From Aptenodytes patagonicus (taxonomy: Eukaryota > Chordata > Aves > Sphenisciformes > Spheniscidae): a DNA stretch of 64,000 bases. The DNA is taken from NCBI RefSeq assembly GCF_965638725.1, contig NC_134955.1:13234316-13298315 (forward strand). The letters run 5' to 3'. The notes under the pieces are model-generated. The model saw only the letters and a program-made list of their open reading frames with translations. It was not told where the DNA came from and did no database searches. This document shows positions 22,901 to 45,700 of this stretch, one piece after another. Made by a program: the position numbers and the translations under genes. Within the stretch, counting starts at the first letter, position 1. Every line of letters begins with the position of its first letter.

Positions 22901-25900
22901 GTTTGTGGGAGGGCTGCAGGTCTGCACAACTACATGCTCATGTGCAAATGGAAACCTTGAACTTCTTTCACTCTTTTAGATTTTCTTCTCTTAATTTTTA
23001 AGCCTGAATTGACACATCTTCAACTAACAAGGCCAGTTATTCACTTTCCCCACTATTCCCACAATATCAAACTATAAACATAAGTGGTGGTGAGTAAACA
23101 AACAAATGAACCCAAAAGACACATACACAAAACCCAAACAAAACATTCAGTTGTGGTAAAGCCCAGAAGGCTTCAGTATATTAAACACGATACAAACAGA
23201 ATGGACTCAGTGTCCAGCTTTTGAGGGTGGTGAGTTAAAATTCGGGCAACTTGGCTAGTGAAGAAGACAGGCAGGATGGCAAAAAGAAGGACATGATGTT
23301 TTAGTAGAAATAACCGTGTGCTAAAATAATGCATAAGAGACTGGTGTTAATAACCAACTCTCCCCACAGCTCTCCTGCTTGGAATATGCTGCCTACCCGA
23401 AAGGCCATCACAGTTGCGTTTAGGTGGGTGTAGAAGAAGCCTCCCAGGGAACATTGCTCAGAATGGACTGCCTCCGGGTAAGTCCCACTCCATAGGAAGA
23501 AAAGCAAGGCTATGTATTTAGTAGAATCACCTGCATGCATTTATTGACCTCCCCAGAGATTGTGGCTGCGTGGCACCACTAAACCGCAGGCTGGCCCAAA
23601 CGGCTTTCAAAAAAAGCCACCCCACTCTGTTTGAAAAAGTCTCCGAATTTTGATCTTTTTCTTGATGCAGCAAAGCTCCTTTCTGCCCTCGAGCTTAGAG
23701 AAGCGGGTGCTCTTGTCAGGCAGAGGACAACCAGAAGCACATCTCAGAAGCACATGATGTACTGGGCTCTCTGGAGACTGCTAATGATGTTTGATTCATT
23801 TTTATTATCAGTGTGAGCAATCTTTGGTCTCTCTCTGCATCTGTCTTATTTAGAGTTGTCTTTTCTTTCTTAGTTAAATGACAGCTCCTACAGACAGTGA
23901 TCTAATTGTTCCTCAGCACCTGCTTGAAGCCGTCCAAGTTAAGGATGGACATTGTGTAATTTGCAGTACACATGATTTGGTCTTTAAGGCTCAGATCAAA
24001 TAAAATGGAGTAGCAGATTAGCCAGTAATTGAATGAAGTGGAAGGTAACGTGCAGGCTGATGCTGGGGTCACAGAAATGCTTGGGCTGGACAACACTGAA
24101 TAATGGACCAAATCAAAATATGCATGTTGTGGTCACCAAGCAGCAGGACAAACAGCCTTTCAGCAGATACCCTGAGTTCATAACATACAAACTGCTTTCT
24201 GTCTACCAGGGTAACGAGCTTTTGCAGTGGATTTTATACCGAGTCTTTGCAGTGCTATAAAACTTAGACGCAGCAGCCAGGGCACAATGAGTTCAGTTGC
24301 TGCTGTGGGGCAAATGCCAGGGATGGGTTATGTGCTGTCACCTATGGGCCTGCCAGTGTCCTCTGATGCAGTGCAGGGAGCACCTCATGCTGAGCCCTGT
24401 GAGGGTGAAGCCAGCTTCTGAGTCGGGGCCATGCAAGCCTCTTGAGTCATGCACAGAGGCGCGAGGCGAGAGATGCTCAGAGGACTGCGGTCGGAGGAAG
24501 GGTGTGTAGGGTCCGGCTCACTGATGCAGCCGTGATGCCCTCTTATGGGCACTCACCGCTCGAGGACATCAGAGGTGGTAAGTCAGCCCATTGCTCACAC
24601 CTCAGAAAACTTGCCCTTGGTATGGCCATGGCCATGCCAGGACAGAGCACCTGCCAGCCACCATGGTTGTTCACATGCTGGAAAGGGGATAACGTCAGCG
24701 TTCAGCTGCAAGTTCCTCTCAGTTGGGAAGGCTTGGAGAAGCCCCTTTGTGGGCTCCAGCCCTTCACTGAGTCCCAGTAAGGATCCCAGCCCTTTCTTGG
24801 TTATCAAGCCTAATTTTAATTCCCTCCTATCCAGATGACAACATGCACGTGTTGAGACAAATACTGAGCAACTGGGAGTGGTACAGCCAAAGCCACAGAC
24901 TGAGCTCTTGGTCTACATATAAAAAGCAAAACAAACTTAGAATCTGTACTGGAAAAAATGTTTTAAAATATTTTTAACTTAAAAAAAAAGAATACTATCC
25001 TCCAACTCACTATAGCACTGCACTGGACTGGCAGGCAGGAAAACTTAGCTCACTTTTCTCCACTGCCACCCAGCTTCAATGCCCTGAACTTATCTTTATG
25101 CTTCACATTTTTCATCTATACAGCCAAAAGCATCAGCTCCAAAGACTTCTGCCTGGAGAGCTGCTGGCTTGACCGATATGTATTTGGCCCTCGTGAAGGC
25201 CTCGCTCTTGGGGCGCTCCCAGGAGGCATACAGTATTTGGAGGACGGGCAGGACAAGGCTCACCCCCAACAAAAGCAGATCTTGCTTTCCACAATAATTA
25301 GTCCAAGCAACTCCTTGCCTTCTACTACATGAAATCAGGAGTTACTTGAAGTGCTGTTGTATTTTAATTCACTTCAGCATACATGGAGAATCAGGCACAC
25401 TCTATTCAGCACCAATGAAAACAAATAGTCCCTGGAGCAAAAACAAAAGTCATTCCTGATTACATTACCGAGCAGTAGTGTGCAGTGTAAAATGGCAAAC
25501 CAAACTCAGCCATCCTCCCAGTGTTTGGGTAGTGGAGAGCTTAATGCTCTCTGCTCTGACAATCAAAACATCGCTATTTCAAATAGACCTTTGTTTCCTT
25601 GTAAAACACTTTTTGTTAATTGAAGGAAGAGGTGTTGTCTGGGGTTGAAAGTTGCAGCCTGGACACGGCTGACGGATGTGATAAGGCAGTCAGGGGGAAG
25701 CTCACAGGGAGCTGCTTTGCACGGTGTTGTCATGGGAACAGAGCAAGTAGGGCATCCGCCATGTGGCGTCTTCCACACAAACTCTGGCAATGCGGTGGCA
25801 TAAAATCAATGTTGTTCAGCAGCACTAGGAGAGCCAGCTATTAGGTTGTCTGTACTAGAGATTTAATCTGAATGAAACTCAAAGGCCAGAACCTCCCTTT

Positions 25901-27957
25901 GTGTGAAAGTGGTGTCACTCCTTCTGATCTGAATGGAGCAAGACTTTATGCCAACCAAGTCAGCATCTAGGCACAGACATCAGAGCGAAAGGACTGACAT
26001 TAAAAATATCTGGTGGAACCACAATTTCCTCTAAGAACCCTCTGAAATAAGGTCATGTTAGAAAGCAGTTACTGAGGGCCTTGTTTACTTAGACGACTTC
26101 ACTTGATTTTCACTGTTCGTGCACATTTTAACAGCCTATGAATTCGGCATCCATAATGATTAACGGCAGAAGAGAAAGGGTTGAGCCCGGTGTGTAGGTC
26201 ACCATGAGGTACAAGCTAAGAATACAAACCACTGCCATAGTGTCAATATTTGTGGTCATCTGAAGTATCTAACTCCCTCTGCACAATGCTGTCTTTGAAT
26301 GCAACTTACCTCCTCTGTGCAGGTCTACATGTGTGGAATTATTAGAATTTTCTTTATAAGAAATACCTTTTATGACACTGTGGCTGCTAGGGATAAGCAA
26401 TGGGTAAGAATGGTTTCCTGGGTAAAGAAGAATACGGAGATTCCTACTCTTGCAGTTATAAGGGATGATGTATCTAAAAAAAAAAAGAATATCGCTAATG
26501 TTACACTGCAGAGACCAGTGAAAGTAGAATCAAATACAATAGGTAAGCCAAGATCTGAGAAAGGTTGAAAATGCTAACTGAAATAAGCTTAAAAGAGCAA
26601 AACTCAATTCATTGCCTCCAAGCTTTCATTTTATCTTGCCCAGGTCTGCTGACAGAGCTCCTAATTAAAGCAGGCATCTGCAGTGTAACCTCATTGCTGC
26701 TGCTGACCCAGGCCAACAAGACGCTGAGTGTATGCCCCTCATTTCCTATCGACACTGAAGTGTGAATGAGGGGGCCCACATCCATCCAGGGCTCGCTTGA
26801 CGTGTGCTTTGGAAAAGTGACCAAAATAGCAGGCAAGGGAAGAAAATGGAGCCAACGCATGGAGGGGTTCCCAGTTACTTGTTGAGGTTATTGATTAAAG
26901 CCCCTCTGCTTAGCAACAAGTTTGAGAAAAGTAATGATAAACTTTACCGCAAAAAGGCCTGTAGTTGTATCGTAATCATAGTCTTGCATGGCCTTTAGCA
27001 TATCTCTCACTGGCTATAGTGTTTCCATGCAGGTTGCAGCAAAGACTAGAATGAAATGGCTGGCACTGGGTAGAGCATGTTCTGGATTCATAGTGACTTT
27101 ACTTTTAGTGCCGATCCCTTTGAATACAGAACAGGGAGCACAGATTTATTAGAGTAATCCCAGTGGATTACTCTCTGTGGGGAAGAAACTGTGGGTCCTT
27201 TTTGGGCATAGTTTCCTCCACGCAAACATGCCTCTGGCAAAAGCTCTTCTGGGGAGAAGAAGGGGGAGTACAGGACAAAGCGTGTGGAGCAGCGCCGACC
27301 TTGTCTCTCCCATGGGCAATGCATGCAGGGTGCCCGAGGTCCTGCTGGGTCAGGCCTGGCAGAGGCTGTTAATAAATTTTGGATTAAATAAACAAATGCA
27401 GAAGCTGTTCTTCATGCTGCAAGGGATGAAGTCAGAGTTGTGGACTTACAGATCGTGGTTAACCAGCTGAAGCCCCCCTCTCAGCTACAAGCTGCTGTTC
27501 CTTGTATTTGCAGCACGTCTCGTTTGCTGAAGGAAGGGACATGCACCCGGAATTGCATTGATAAAGCATGACATATGTCACTAATTGAAACCATATGCAG
27601 AACACCGCATGCTACCCATGCACGCGATATGGGGAGCCAGCTGGTACTAACAAAATGCTCCAGTGTGCGAGAGTACCGACTGACCTTGCATTAACAGAGA
27701 GGGACCTTGAACTCTTACAGCCCGCAGAAAAGTCAAGAGTGAATTCACTGAGACAGAAAGATAAATGCAGAGCTCTTTCAGCACTTCCCTCCATTTGCTT
27801 CATATCATAAATATAAATACAAATATAGAAATACAGAGCTAAATAGTTTGTCTAGCTTGTCCTTTCCATACGCATATATTTCTGCTGTGAAAGGCTTTAC
27901 GTAACTTCTAACAGCAGATTGCAAAATAATGCCTCGATTATGGAAGGAAGCCACCAG

Positions 27958-27987
27958 CCATTACATTGCATTACTGCAATGTAATGG
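27958..27987. repeat. Perfect 13-bp hairpin, 4-nt loop
   Basis: The arms CCATTACATTGCA and TGCAATGTAATGG flank the loop TTAC. The site is intergenic between NRIP3 and TMEM9B. Confidence 0.95.
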
Positions 27988-29582
27988 GTCTCTGCGATGA
28001 ACTATATTTGGAAAGTTTGCTTTTATTGTAAACCTTGTACCCCATCCACCCCCCCGGCATCGATTTCTCTTTGCATTCTCCAAAGACCAAAGATCACGAG
28101 GCCAGAATACCAGCTAGACCTGAACAGAGCCACTGGGGTTTTGGCCCAAAACAGAACTCGAGACAAAACTGCGCTGTTTATTTTAAGGGATGCAGTACCA
28201 GTGACAGAACGTATTCAAACGGATGCTGATGACCCATCTGCTGAAAGGTGAATTTCTCATTAGCCTAGAGCAATTGACATTGTAATTAATTGCTTCCCAC
28301 ACTTCTTTGCTAAGTAAAGGCTGCTGTAATAACAAGTGCTGCCATCATTTTAATTTTTTAACCGAACATAGGGAATAGACAAAAGCCAATCTGTATTTAC
28401 TTTGTTTTTCTTCTTGTGCAAATGTCACATTGCTCTCACGTTGGCAATGGCTGCAGAAGTGCTGATTCAATTACTTATTTACATAATCCCTTCAGATTTT
28501 TCTTTTATATCATTGTTGATAATGAAAAGATTTTCTCAGCTGAGAAAAGGAAGGGAAGCAGGCAAGTTCTGAATGTGAATAGGCTGAATTGACATAAAAA
28601 GATGGTAATTTGCATTAGTAAGAAATAATCATAATGCAGATGATTAAAATTATGGTAAATACTATCTACCCTACCTGCCCTGAGGAACATCCACCCCGTG
28701 ACAGCGAATGCCTATTCAGCTGCAGAGTGCAAAGCAACCCTACACAAATTGTTTGACACAGCACAGTAGAGTCCAATGTTATTACCACTTAGTGCAAAAA
28801 GTTATTTTACAGGGAAAAGGTTTTAAAATACTCTTATTCGCATGCGAATCAGTGCAGCACAGTAAGGAGGAGCAGAGACGCGGTTTAGTGCACTCTTGGC
28901 TACAGGGATGATGTGACTTTGGGAAGATTCCTGCAACAGGAAAGGAAAAGCAGAAGCCCGCTCTGCACGTACAGCACCTGGAAATATAAAGCTCTTTATA
29001 AGCCATTTTTAGAAGATGACTGAGCAGAAAAGATACGCCCCTGGAGTGGCTCCCCCCCCAACACCTCAGGATGCGCTGCCTGTGCTGTGTCCTTCATTGC
29101 ACAGTCTTGCCTTTTGCTCCCGAAAGCCCTGCTCAGGCTGTGCCCCAATGGCCATGGGGGGTTTGCTGCGCCCCACAGCTCACCCCTGCTGTGGGATGGG
29201 ACCAGGATTTTGCCCTCCCCAGAGCCTCAGAACCAGAGCCTTTGAATGATCAAAGGGACTGTCAGCAGCTCTCGGCGGGGACTAGTTGTATGAGTCTTGA
29301 TGATGGAGACAAATATGACAGAAGCTACAAAATTGTAAAAAGCTCACTTCTAATTCAACACAATGCACTGACAGCAAAGCGCAAGGTTTAGCTTAGAGAG
29401 GCCAGCGCGTGATTGCCACTCTCAAAACAAATCTTGTTATTAAAGGACATTCTATATTATTTTAAAAAAGCAAATTAGATGTGAGAGCTCAGCTCCATTA
29501 ACTTGAAGAAGGTTGGTCCAGTAAGGACTGAGCTACACTCCAGTAGGCTCAGACTCCAGAGATAAACTTTCCAGAGCTCTTT

Positions 29583-29603
29583 TGAAGATGAAACTCATCT
29601 TCA
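29583..29603. repeat. Short hairpin, 9-bp stem, 3-nt loop
   Basis: TGAAGATGA and TCATCTTCA flank AAC. Stems of this size are expected by chance a few times in 64 kb, so little weight is given to it. Confidence 0.8.
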
Positions 29604-31684
29604 GCCCTTCTGGAAGATCAGATAGCTGAAGACCAGCTGTAAATAGGGCTGTTATGGTCAGGGCAATCATTTAATCATTTTTTTCCCTTAAAATCACCCT
29701 TCCTTTGCATTTTTAAACTTTTTTTCTTGTCGTTTGTTTGTTGGGTTTTTTTAACTGTGGTTTAACAGTACTGCTTCTGATACTAGTGTGCTGACAAAAA
29801 ACCCCACAAACCTAAGAAAATCTAAATGTTAAGATAAAAACTTCCAGTACTTTTTTTAATAATTCATCCAGCAGTTTTGCTTACTAAATCACTGCTTACT
29901 GTTTACTAGGGGAAGAATGGACTCATCTTCTAGAAGAAGTAATCTTTACCTCCTGCAGCACCAAAAGCCTGTGACTCACAACCTCCCATTTCTTTTTTTG
30001 GTGTCCCTGGATTTGAGGAAGCTCCAAGACTGGGCTTGAAGGTCCCAAAGGCCGTTCCAGCCATCTAAAAAGAAGTGTATTTATTACCTGTGTATTAGAA
30101 CTCTGAGTGTGTCAGAGAATTAGTCTATCAGATTATCTATTAGAAATCTTTTCCTACACTGAGCTCTTCCAAATGCAGTGATGCCTCTGGAACTGCACAT
30201 TATTTACTTCAGCTCAAAACTCAAGCTGTGTTTTTCTAAAGATTCAGCATGTTTTTCAACTCAGCAGTTGATTCGCCCATCGTAGACTATGAGCGTGGGT
30301 AGTGAGGAAGACAGAGCCACCTTCACGCTTCAAAACACTTTCATTGCGGATACAGTCATTAAACAGACAAATTGTTTGGCTAAGGCTGAAACCTGATGTA
30401 TGCTCATTATACTCTGCTGGCAATTTTCCCTGAATTTTAAATAAAGGTGTTTTGTGTTTCCATAGTAACTCAAGCTCCTTTACCGAGAGGCCTGATGCAC
30501 TGTTAGTATTGCACAACTCACTGTATTAAAACCAAGTGTAATAGCACAATTGAAAAGTATATGATAGCTAAAGGATTATTTTAGTTCCTGTGAAATCACA
30601 GCCACTTACTCGGGGCTGGGGAAGGAGAGAGGGAACAGAGCAGCTTTTGATGATATACAGTGCTGCTACTTAGCAGTTTAGGGCAGAAAATGGATGTAAG
30701 AAAGACACAAGGTATAAAAAAAGAGGAGAGGGAATAAATGGACTGAGTCACGCAGCCTGCTGTTCCTCCGTGAAGTGTGTCAGAGAAGCTGACATGCGTC
30801 CGAGTGGTTTCCCCAGCTGGGCTCGAGCACTCTCTTGGCACCGGCTCCCATGCAAGGGACAGGCTGGATCCAGCCCTAGCAGCATCAGCTGGGTTTGGGG
30901 GTTCCTACCCAAGTAGGGAGAACGTGGAAACTGCTTGATCTACCAGGTCTCAAGAGACAACGGCTGGAAATACTGCTTCTCACCAGTGTTGGCTGCCCTC
31001 TGAAAGAAGGTGAACGCTGCTCTTGGGTGGCAATAAGTAACAACCACACTACGAATAAGGGACATTGCTGGATTTTAGTGACGTTTTCTCAGAGGAACAT
31101 GTCTGTCCATCTATCTGTCTATGAAACGTATTACGATTTATATACATTGGCCTTGTATGTTCAGGTATGGAAAAACTGGATTATCTGTAACTTGAACGTC
31201 CCATTTAGAGTGCTACCTACTATCACCGAGTGAGCTCTCTGGGAACGGTTACCGCATTTGTTGGCCTACGCAGAACGGCCCCTTCGCTTACTGGTGTATG
31301 CTCCCCGTTATGTTATTGCGAGGGGGTCACCTCGGCTCGGGATGCCGCCACGCTGCCGACGCCCGCGGGGAGGAGCCGTTAGAGCTGTGGGGACTGGCGG
31401 CTAACGGTCACACCGGGCCCGCCGCCGTTGGGCGCTCGCCCCCCTCGGGGCAGCGGGCCCCGCAACCCGCACAGCGGGCGTTTGGCCGAAATCGCGGTCC
31501 GGCCGCAGCGGAGGCCTGTCGGAGGCCGCCCTTCACGGCCCTGCCCGCACGCCGTGCCCGCCGAGCCTCCCGGGGGCGCGGATCCCGCGTGGGGCCGGCC
31601 GGCACGCACGGACACGCCCTCTCACCCCGGAACCATCCGGCGGCGCCGCCGTTTCCGCGGGGGCCGCCATCGCGGCCGGACGCC

Positions 31685-31698
31685 GCCTCACGTGAGGC
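31685..31698. promoter_or_regulatory. TMEM9B: Palindromic CACGTG E-box, CLEAR/TFEB-like
   Basis: GCCTCACGTGAGGC is a perfect 14-bp palindrome centred on CACGTG with the T/A flanks favoured by MiT/TFE factors. It lies about 95 bases before the TMEM9B ATG, inside the CpG island. USF or MYC family proteins could also bind it. Confidence 0.5.
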
Positions 31699-31708
31699 CG
31701 GCGGAAGG

Positions 31709-31717
31709 CGGAAGTGA
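31709..31717 (+). promoter_or_regulatory. TMEM9B: ETS/GABP-like site CGGAAGTGA
   Basis: The sequence matches the ETS-family core with favoured flanks, about 75 bases before the TMEM9B start codon in the CpG island. Such sites are common near start sites of TATA-less promoters. Confidence 0.4.
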
Positions 31718-31738
31718 TGGCGGCGGGCGCTGGGGGGC

Positions 31739-31768
31739 CGGCGGCGGCGGCGGCGGCGGCGCGGCGGC
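31739..31768 (+). repeat. TMEM9B: CGG trinucleotide repeat in the TMEM9B 5' UTR
   Basis: Seven uninterrupted CGG units (31739-31759) are followed by an interrupted CG-rich remainder. The repeat ends about 20 bases before the start codon, so it is almost certainly transcribed. Confidence 0.8.
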
Positions 31769-31789
31769 GATAAGCGGTCGGGGACCGAC

Positions 31790-42652
<10,863 letters not shown>

Positions 42653-42775
42653 TTGTATCTCAGTAAAATAACTCCAGGGAAGTAAAGTGGACTAATTGAA
42701 AGAGCTGACTTATGTCTTCCTGATCCTGCCAATTCAGAAGGGTTTTCTTGAATGGTTCATTATTGATTTAAAAAA

Positions 42776-42781
42776 AATAAA
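42776..42781 (+). terminator. TMEM9B: AATAAA, TMEM9B poly(A) signal candidate
   Basis: The hexamer lies about 125 bases after the stop codon. The AT-rich sequence continues to about 43660, where ATTAAA-like hexamers could mark a longer 3' UTR. Confidence 0.4.
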
Positions 42782-45700
42782 GAAAAAAGTATTTGAACTT
42801 TGAAAGTTGTACTGGAGTGGAAGCAATTTAAAAAGATTAGTTAACCAAAAGATAAAATCTTTACATTTTCAAATGGCTTTTACTAAGAAAACTGAAAAGA
42901 AAACAAACCCTAAGATATCTTGGGTTGCCACTGTGGTACCTTATTTACAGTTGTGACTTCATGGTGGTTTTTAACTATATATTTCTCACTACTATTTATG
43001 TGGTTAAAAAGTACCTGGGAGCACAGTAATTACTTACAACTCACTAATCACTTTATGTAAAGATCTTTTGTAAATATACTTGGATTTTCTGCTGACTAAT
43101 GCTGGGCACTGGAAATCTAAATCTTGCAGTGTAGTTTTCATATGAGAGAATGAAATCCTGATTGGCTGTATTAATAATTTGGTTTCTTGCACTCGTACTT
43201 TCAAGATGCTTGTACGTCAAGTGATGTTTGCAGATTTAAGGCAAAACTTAAATGGACACTGACTCTTTGAGCTGCATACTTAAAGTACTGTGATGTAGAT
43301 AAACTCAAATGCAGTGCATATCAAGACAGTGTTGGCATTTTGTTCTATTTTGCTTTAATAGCTTAATATATTGTATGTGTATGATATCTCTTAAAATCTT
43401 TTCCCTTTCTTTTCATGGGTAAAGTCTCAGGAGTTAGTATATGATGAAATATTTATTATAAAAATCTTTCTGCATTTGTCTGGATTGATGGTGTAAGGCA
43501 CATACTTTCTCTAGCACCTGTCATCTTGGGAGTTAGGTGTATTTTTTTATCTGTGATTCTGTACTCATCTCTCTTAAGAGGTATACAGTTGCTAGATGAC
43601 TAACTTTCATATATCCCCTTTGGAATGTAACAATTAAAGATAAAACTGATTTTTGAAAAATGAATGTGCATTATCTGTATGTCATCATTTTTCTCCCTCG
43701 TTACCCTGCATGTAAATGCCATCTATAAAAGCACTTCTCTGAAAATGCTTCAGAGTAAAAATATGCACTTGTTCAGTGCTTAGATAAAGGAAAGAAAGGC
43801 TCACCAAATTGCTAATTGGAAAAAGGTTTTAATCCCTGACTCGAATTTGGCTATGCATATGTAGTTACATTATTGTCTTATGCAGTTTTCAGTTCCAGTG
43901 TGGAAGGAAATGGTACGTGGAACAGTACTGTATGTTGCCGGGTGCAGTTTTGGCTTCCTTAGCCTGCAGCCTGGGGGACAGAGTAGCATGGGAAATAAAC
44001 TGTACCTGTACACATAGCTCTGCCACGTCTGGGCTGGAAACATAGTTGCCCTATAACAACATTTGCCCTGACTGCAGCTCTTTTGCAGATACAGAGCTTC
44101 ATTCTCTTGTCAGTCCTGAAGTCTTCCAGAAACTGAGTTAATCTGGAAGGAATTATAATGGGTGGCTAACTGGTGGAGACACAGGATTCTTTCTTTAAAT
44201 TAAAAAAAAAAAAAAAAAAAGCACAAGGTGCATTGACAGGACAAAAAAAAAAATTCATACTTGGCCTCAGTTACTGCGTTCAACATCCCACCCTGAGTCG
44301 ATAACTGGTTATGACAGTGATGTACCTAGGGCCCCCTAAAGAAAAATAATGTAACTTGTTTGGTGAATACATGCCCGTCTACCGGTTGTAGTAGACGTTC
44401 TACCTCTTGGCTGCCTTTCTGATGAGGCCTGAAGCTGGCATGGGAAGGAGGATGCAGAATACAGCGTTGTTGTGGCCCCACACAAGGGCAGCAGAAGCAG
44501 AATGCTTTCTTTGGTGGCTGACAGTCCCAAGAAGACAAGACTGGGTGTATGTAGCTCTCTTGCAGATCGAGTGTGTCTAATCTTACAGTGTCTTCTGAAA
44601 GTTTTAAGCTAAACTGGTTTGGTTTGGGTTTTTTTTTGTGTGGTTTTACTTTGATCGATAGAAGGGCCAAATAGTGAGATAGTCTAAAGTGTCAAGGTAA
44701 TCCTGTAAGATGGGGGAGTTCTGAAGTTAGGTGTCCTATTTCCTTGCACCTGTGCAATTGGACAGCTATGTACTGATATATGTAGCATCTATATACCCAT
44801 ATATATTTGATTATACAGACTGATTGCTCCATACTGTGTTTCTAAGTTTAAGCAAAACTTTAAAACGTTTGTCTTGCTACTGATTGCTCACTGTTTTCAA
44901 TGTCTTGTCTACCTCCATAAATGCTTTATTAGACATCTTTTATATGGTGTTATACTGCTTAACACTAAGGGAATTACCCAAAATTACAGGTATAATGAAG
45001 ACTAAATTTGAGGGTATTAAGCTAACTCATGTGTGTCCTCACCTCTAATCTAGAGACAAATCCATCAAAAGTTTCTTCTAAATAAATGCTGATTTTCTGT
45101 GTTTAAAATGAAGCTATGAAAATTAGTTTGTTTATGCCTTGATGGTAAATATTTAACTAAATTCTAGCTGATCATTATACTTAGACATTAAAGTACGAAA
45201 TGCCAATAAATGAAAATACTGCTTTTAGTAAACTGTAACAGGAAGTAAAAAAAAAAAACCCAAAACCAAAACCACCACATTCCTGACTACTTTCTCAGGT
45301 AATCTGCTTGTGTTCAATACAGTTTTAAAATTTCTAGCCCTTAATGCCAAGTTTTGTTGCCATCATAGCTGTGGTGTGGGTGGAAAAGCCAAACCAGAAA
45401 TGAGCAGATCTAACTGTAAGCTACTTTGCATGTTGTCAATTGACTATAAATTGCAGCAGTCATTGACTCAGCGGAACAAGCTACATAATTCAGGTAAGAG
45501 ACTTGCGTATTGCTGTATCTAGCAACAGATCTTCACCGAATATCAATGTTTTTGTAAATTGCTTCTACCAGCTATTCAGTAACAGTGCTTCCGTAGCTTT
45601 TTAATGAATCGTGTTTAATATGATATCTTACTAAATAAGGTGTAAGAAAAATGGAACATTAACTTCTTTTTTTAATATCATTCAGATGTTTTCAGGTGTT

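Larger units (their letters stand above)
16988..31290. other. NRIP3-TMEM9B intergenic region, no gene recognised
   Basis: About 14.3 kb without any exon I can support. Open frames occur on both strands, the longest being 220 codons at 17953-18615 on the minus strand. None has a recognisable domain or consistent splice structure. AT-rich stretches such as 28260-28640 contain several TAATTA/ATTA cores and could be regulatory. A perfect 13-bp hairpin lies at 27958-27987. No CR1 copy was recognised here. Confidence 0.5.

Noticed and set aside
24622-24635. 14-bp palindrome ATGGCCATGGCCAT
   Set aside because: Palindromes of this size are expected by chance at this sequence length.
26299-26568. 89-codon frame following an acceptor-like TGTGCAG
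   Set aside because: No homologue recognised, and it ends in low-complexity Lys with no partner exon.
27997-28251. 84-codon frame ending at a donor-like GTGAAT
   Set aside because: The peptide looks protein-like, but there is no recognisable homologue and the acceptor (CTCCAAAG) is weak.
44202-44220. A19 as a retrocopy poly(A) tail
   Set aside because: No upstream processed-gene body or target duplication was recognised.
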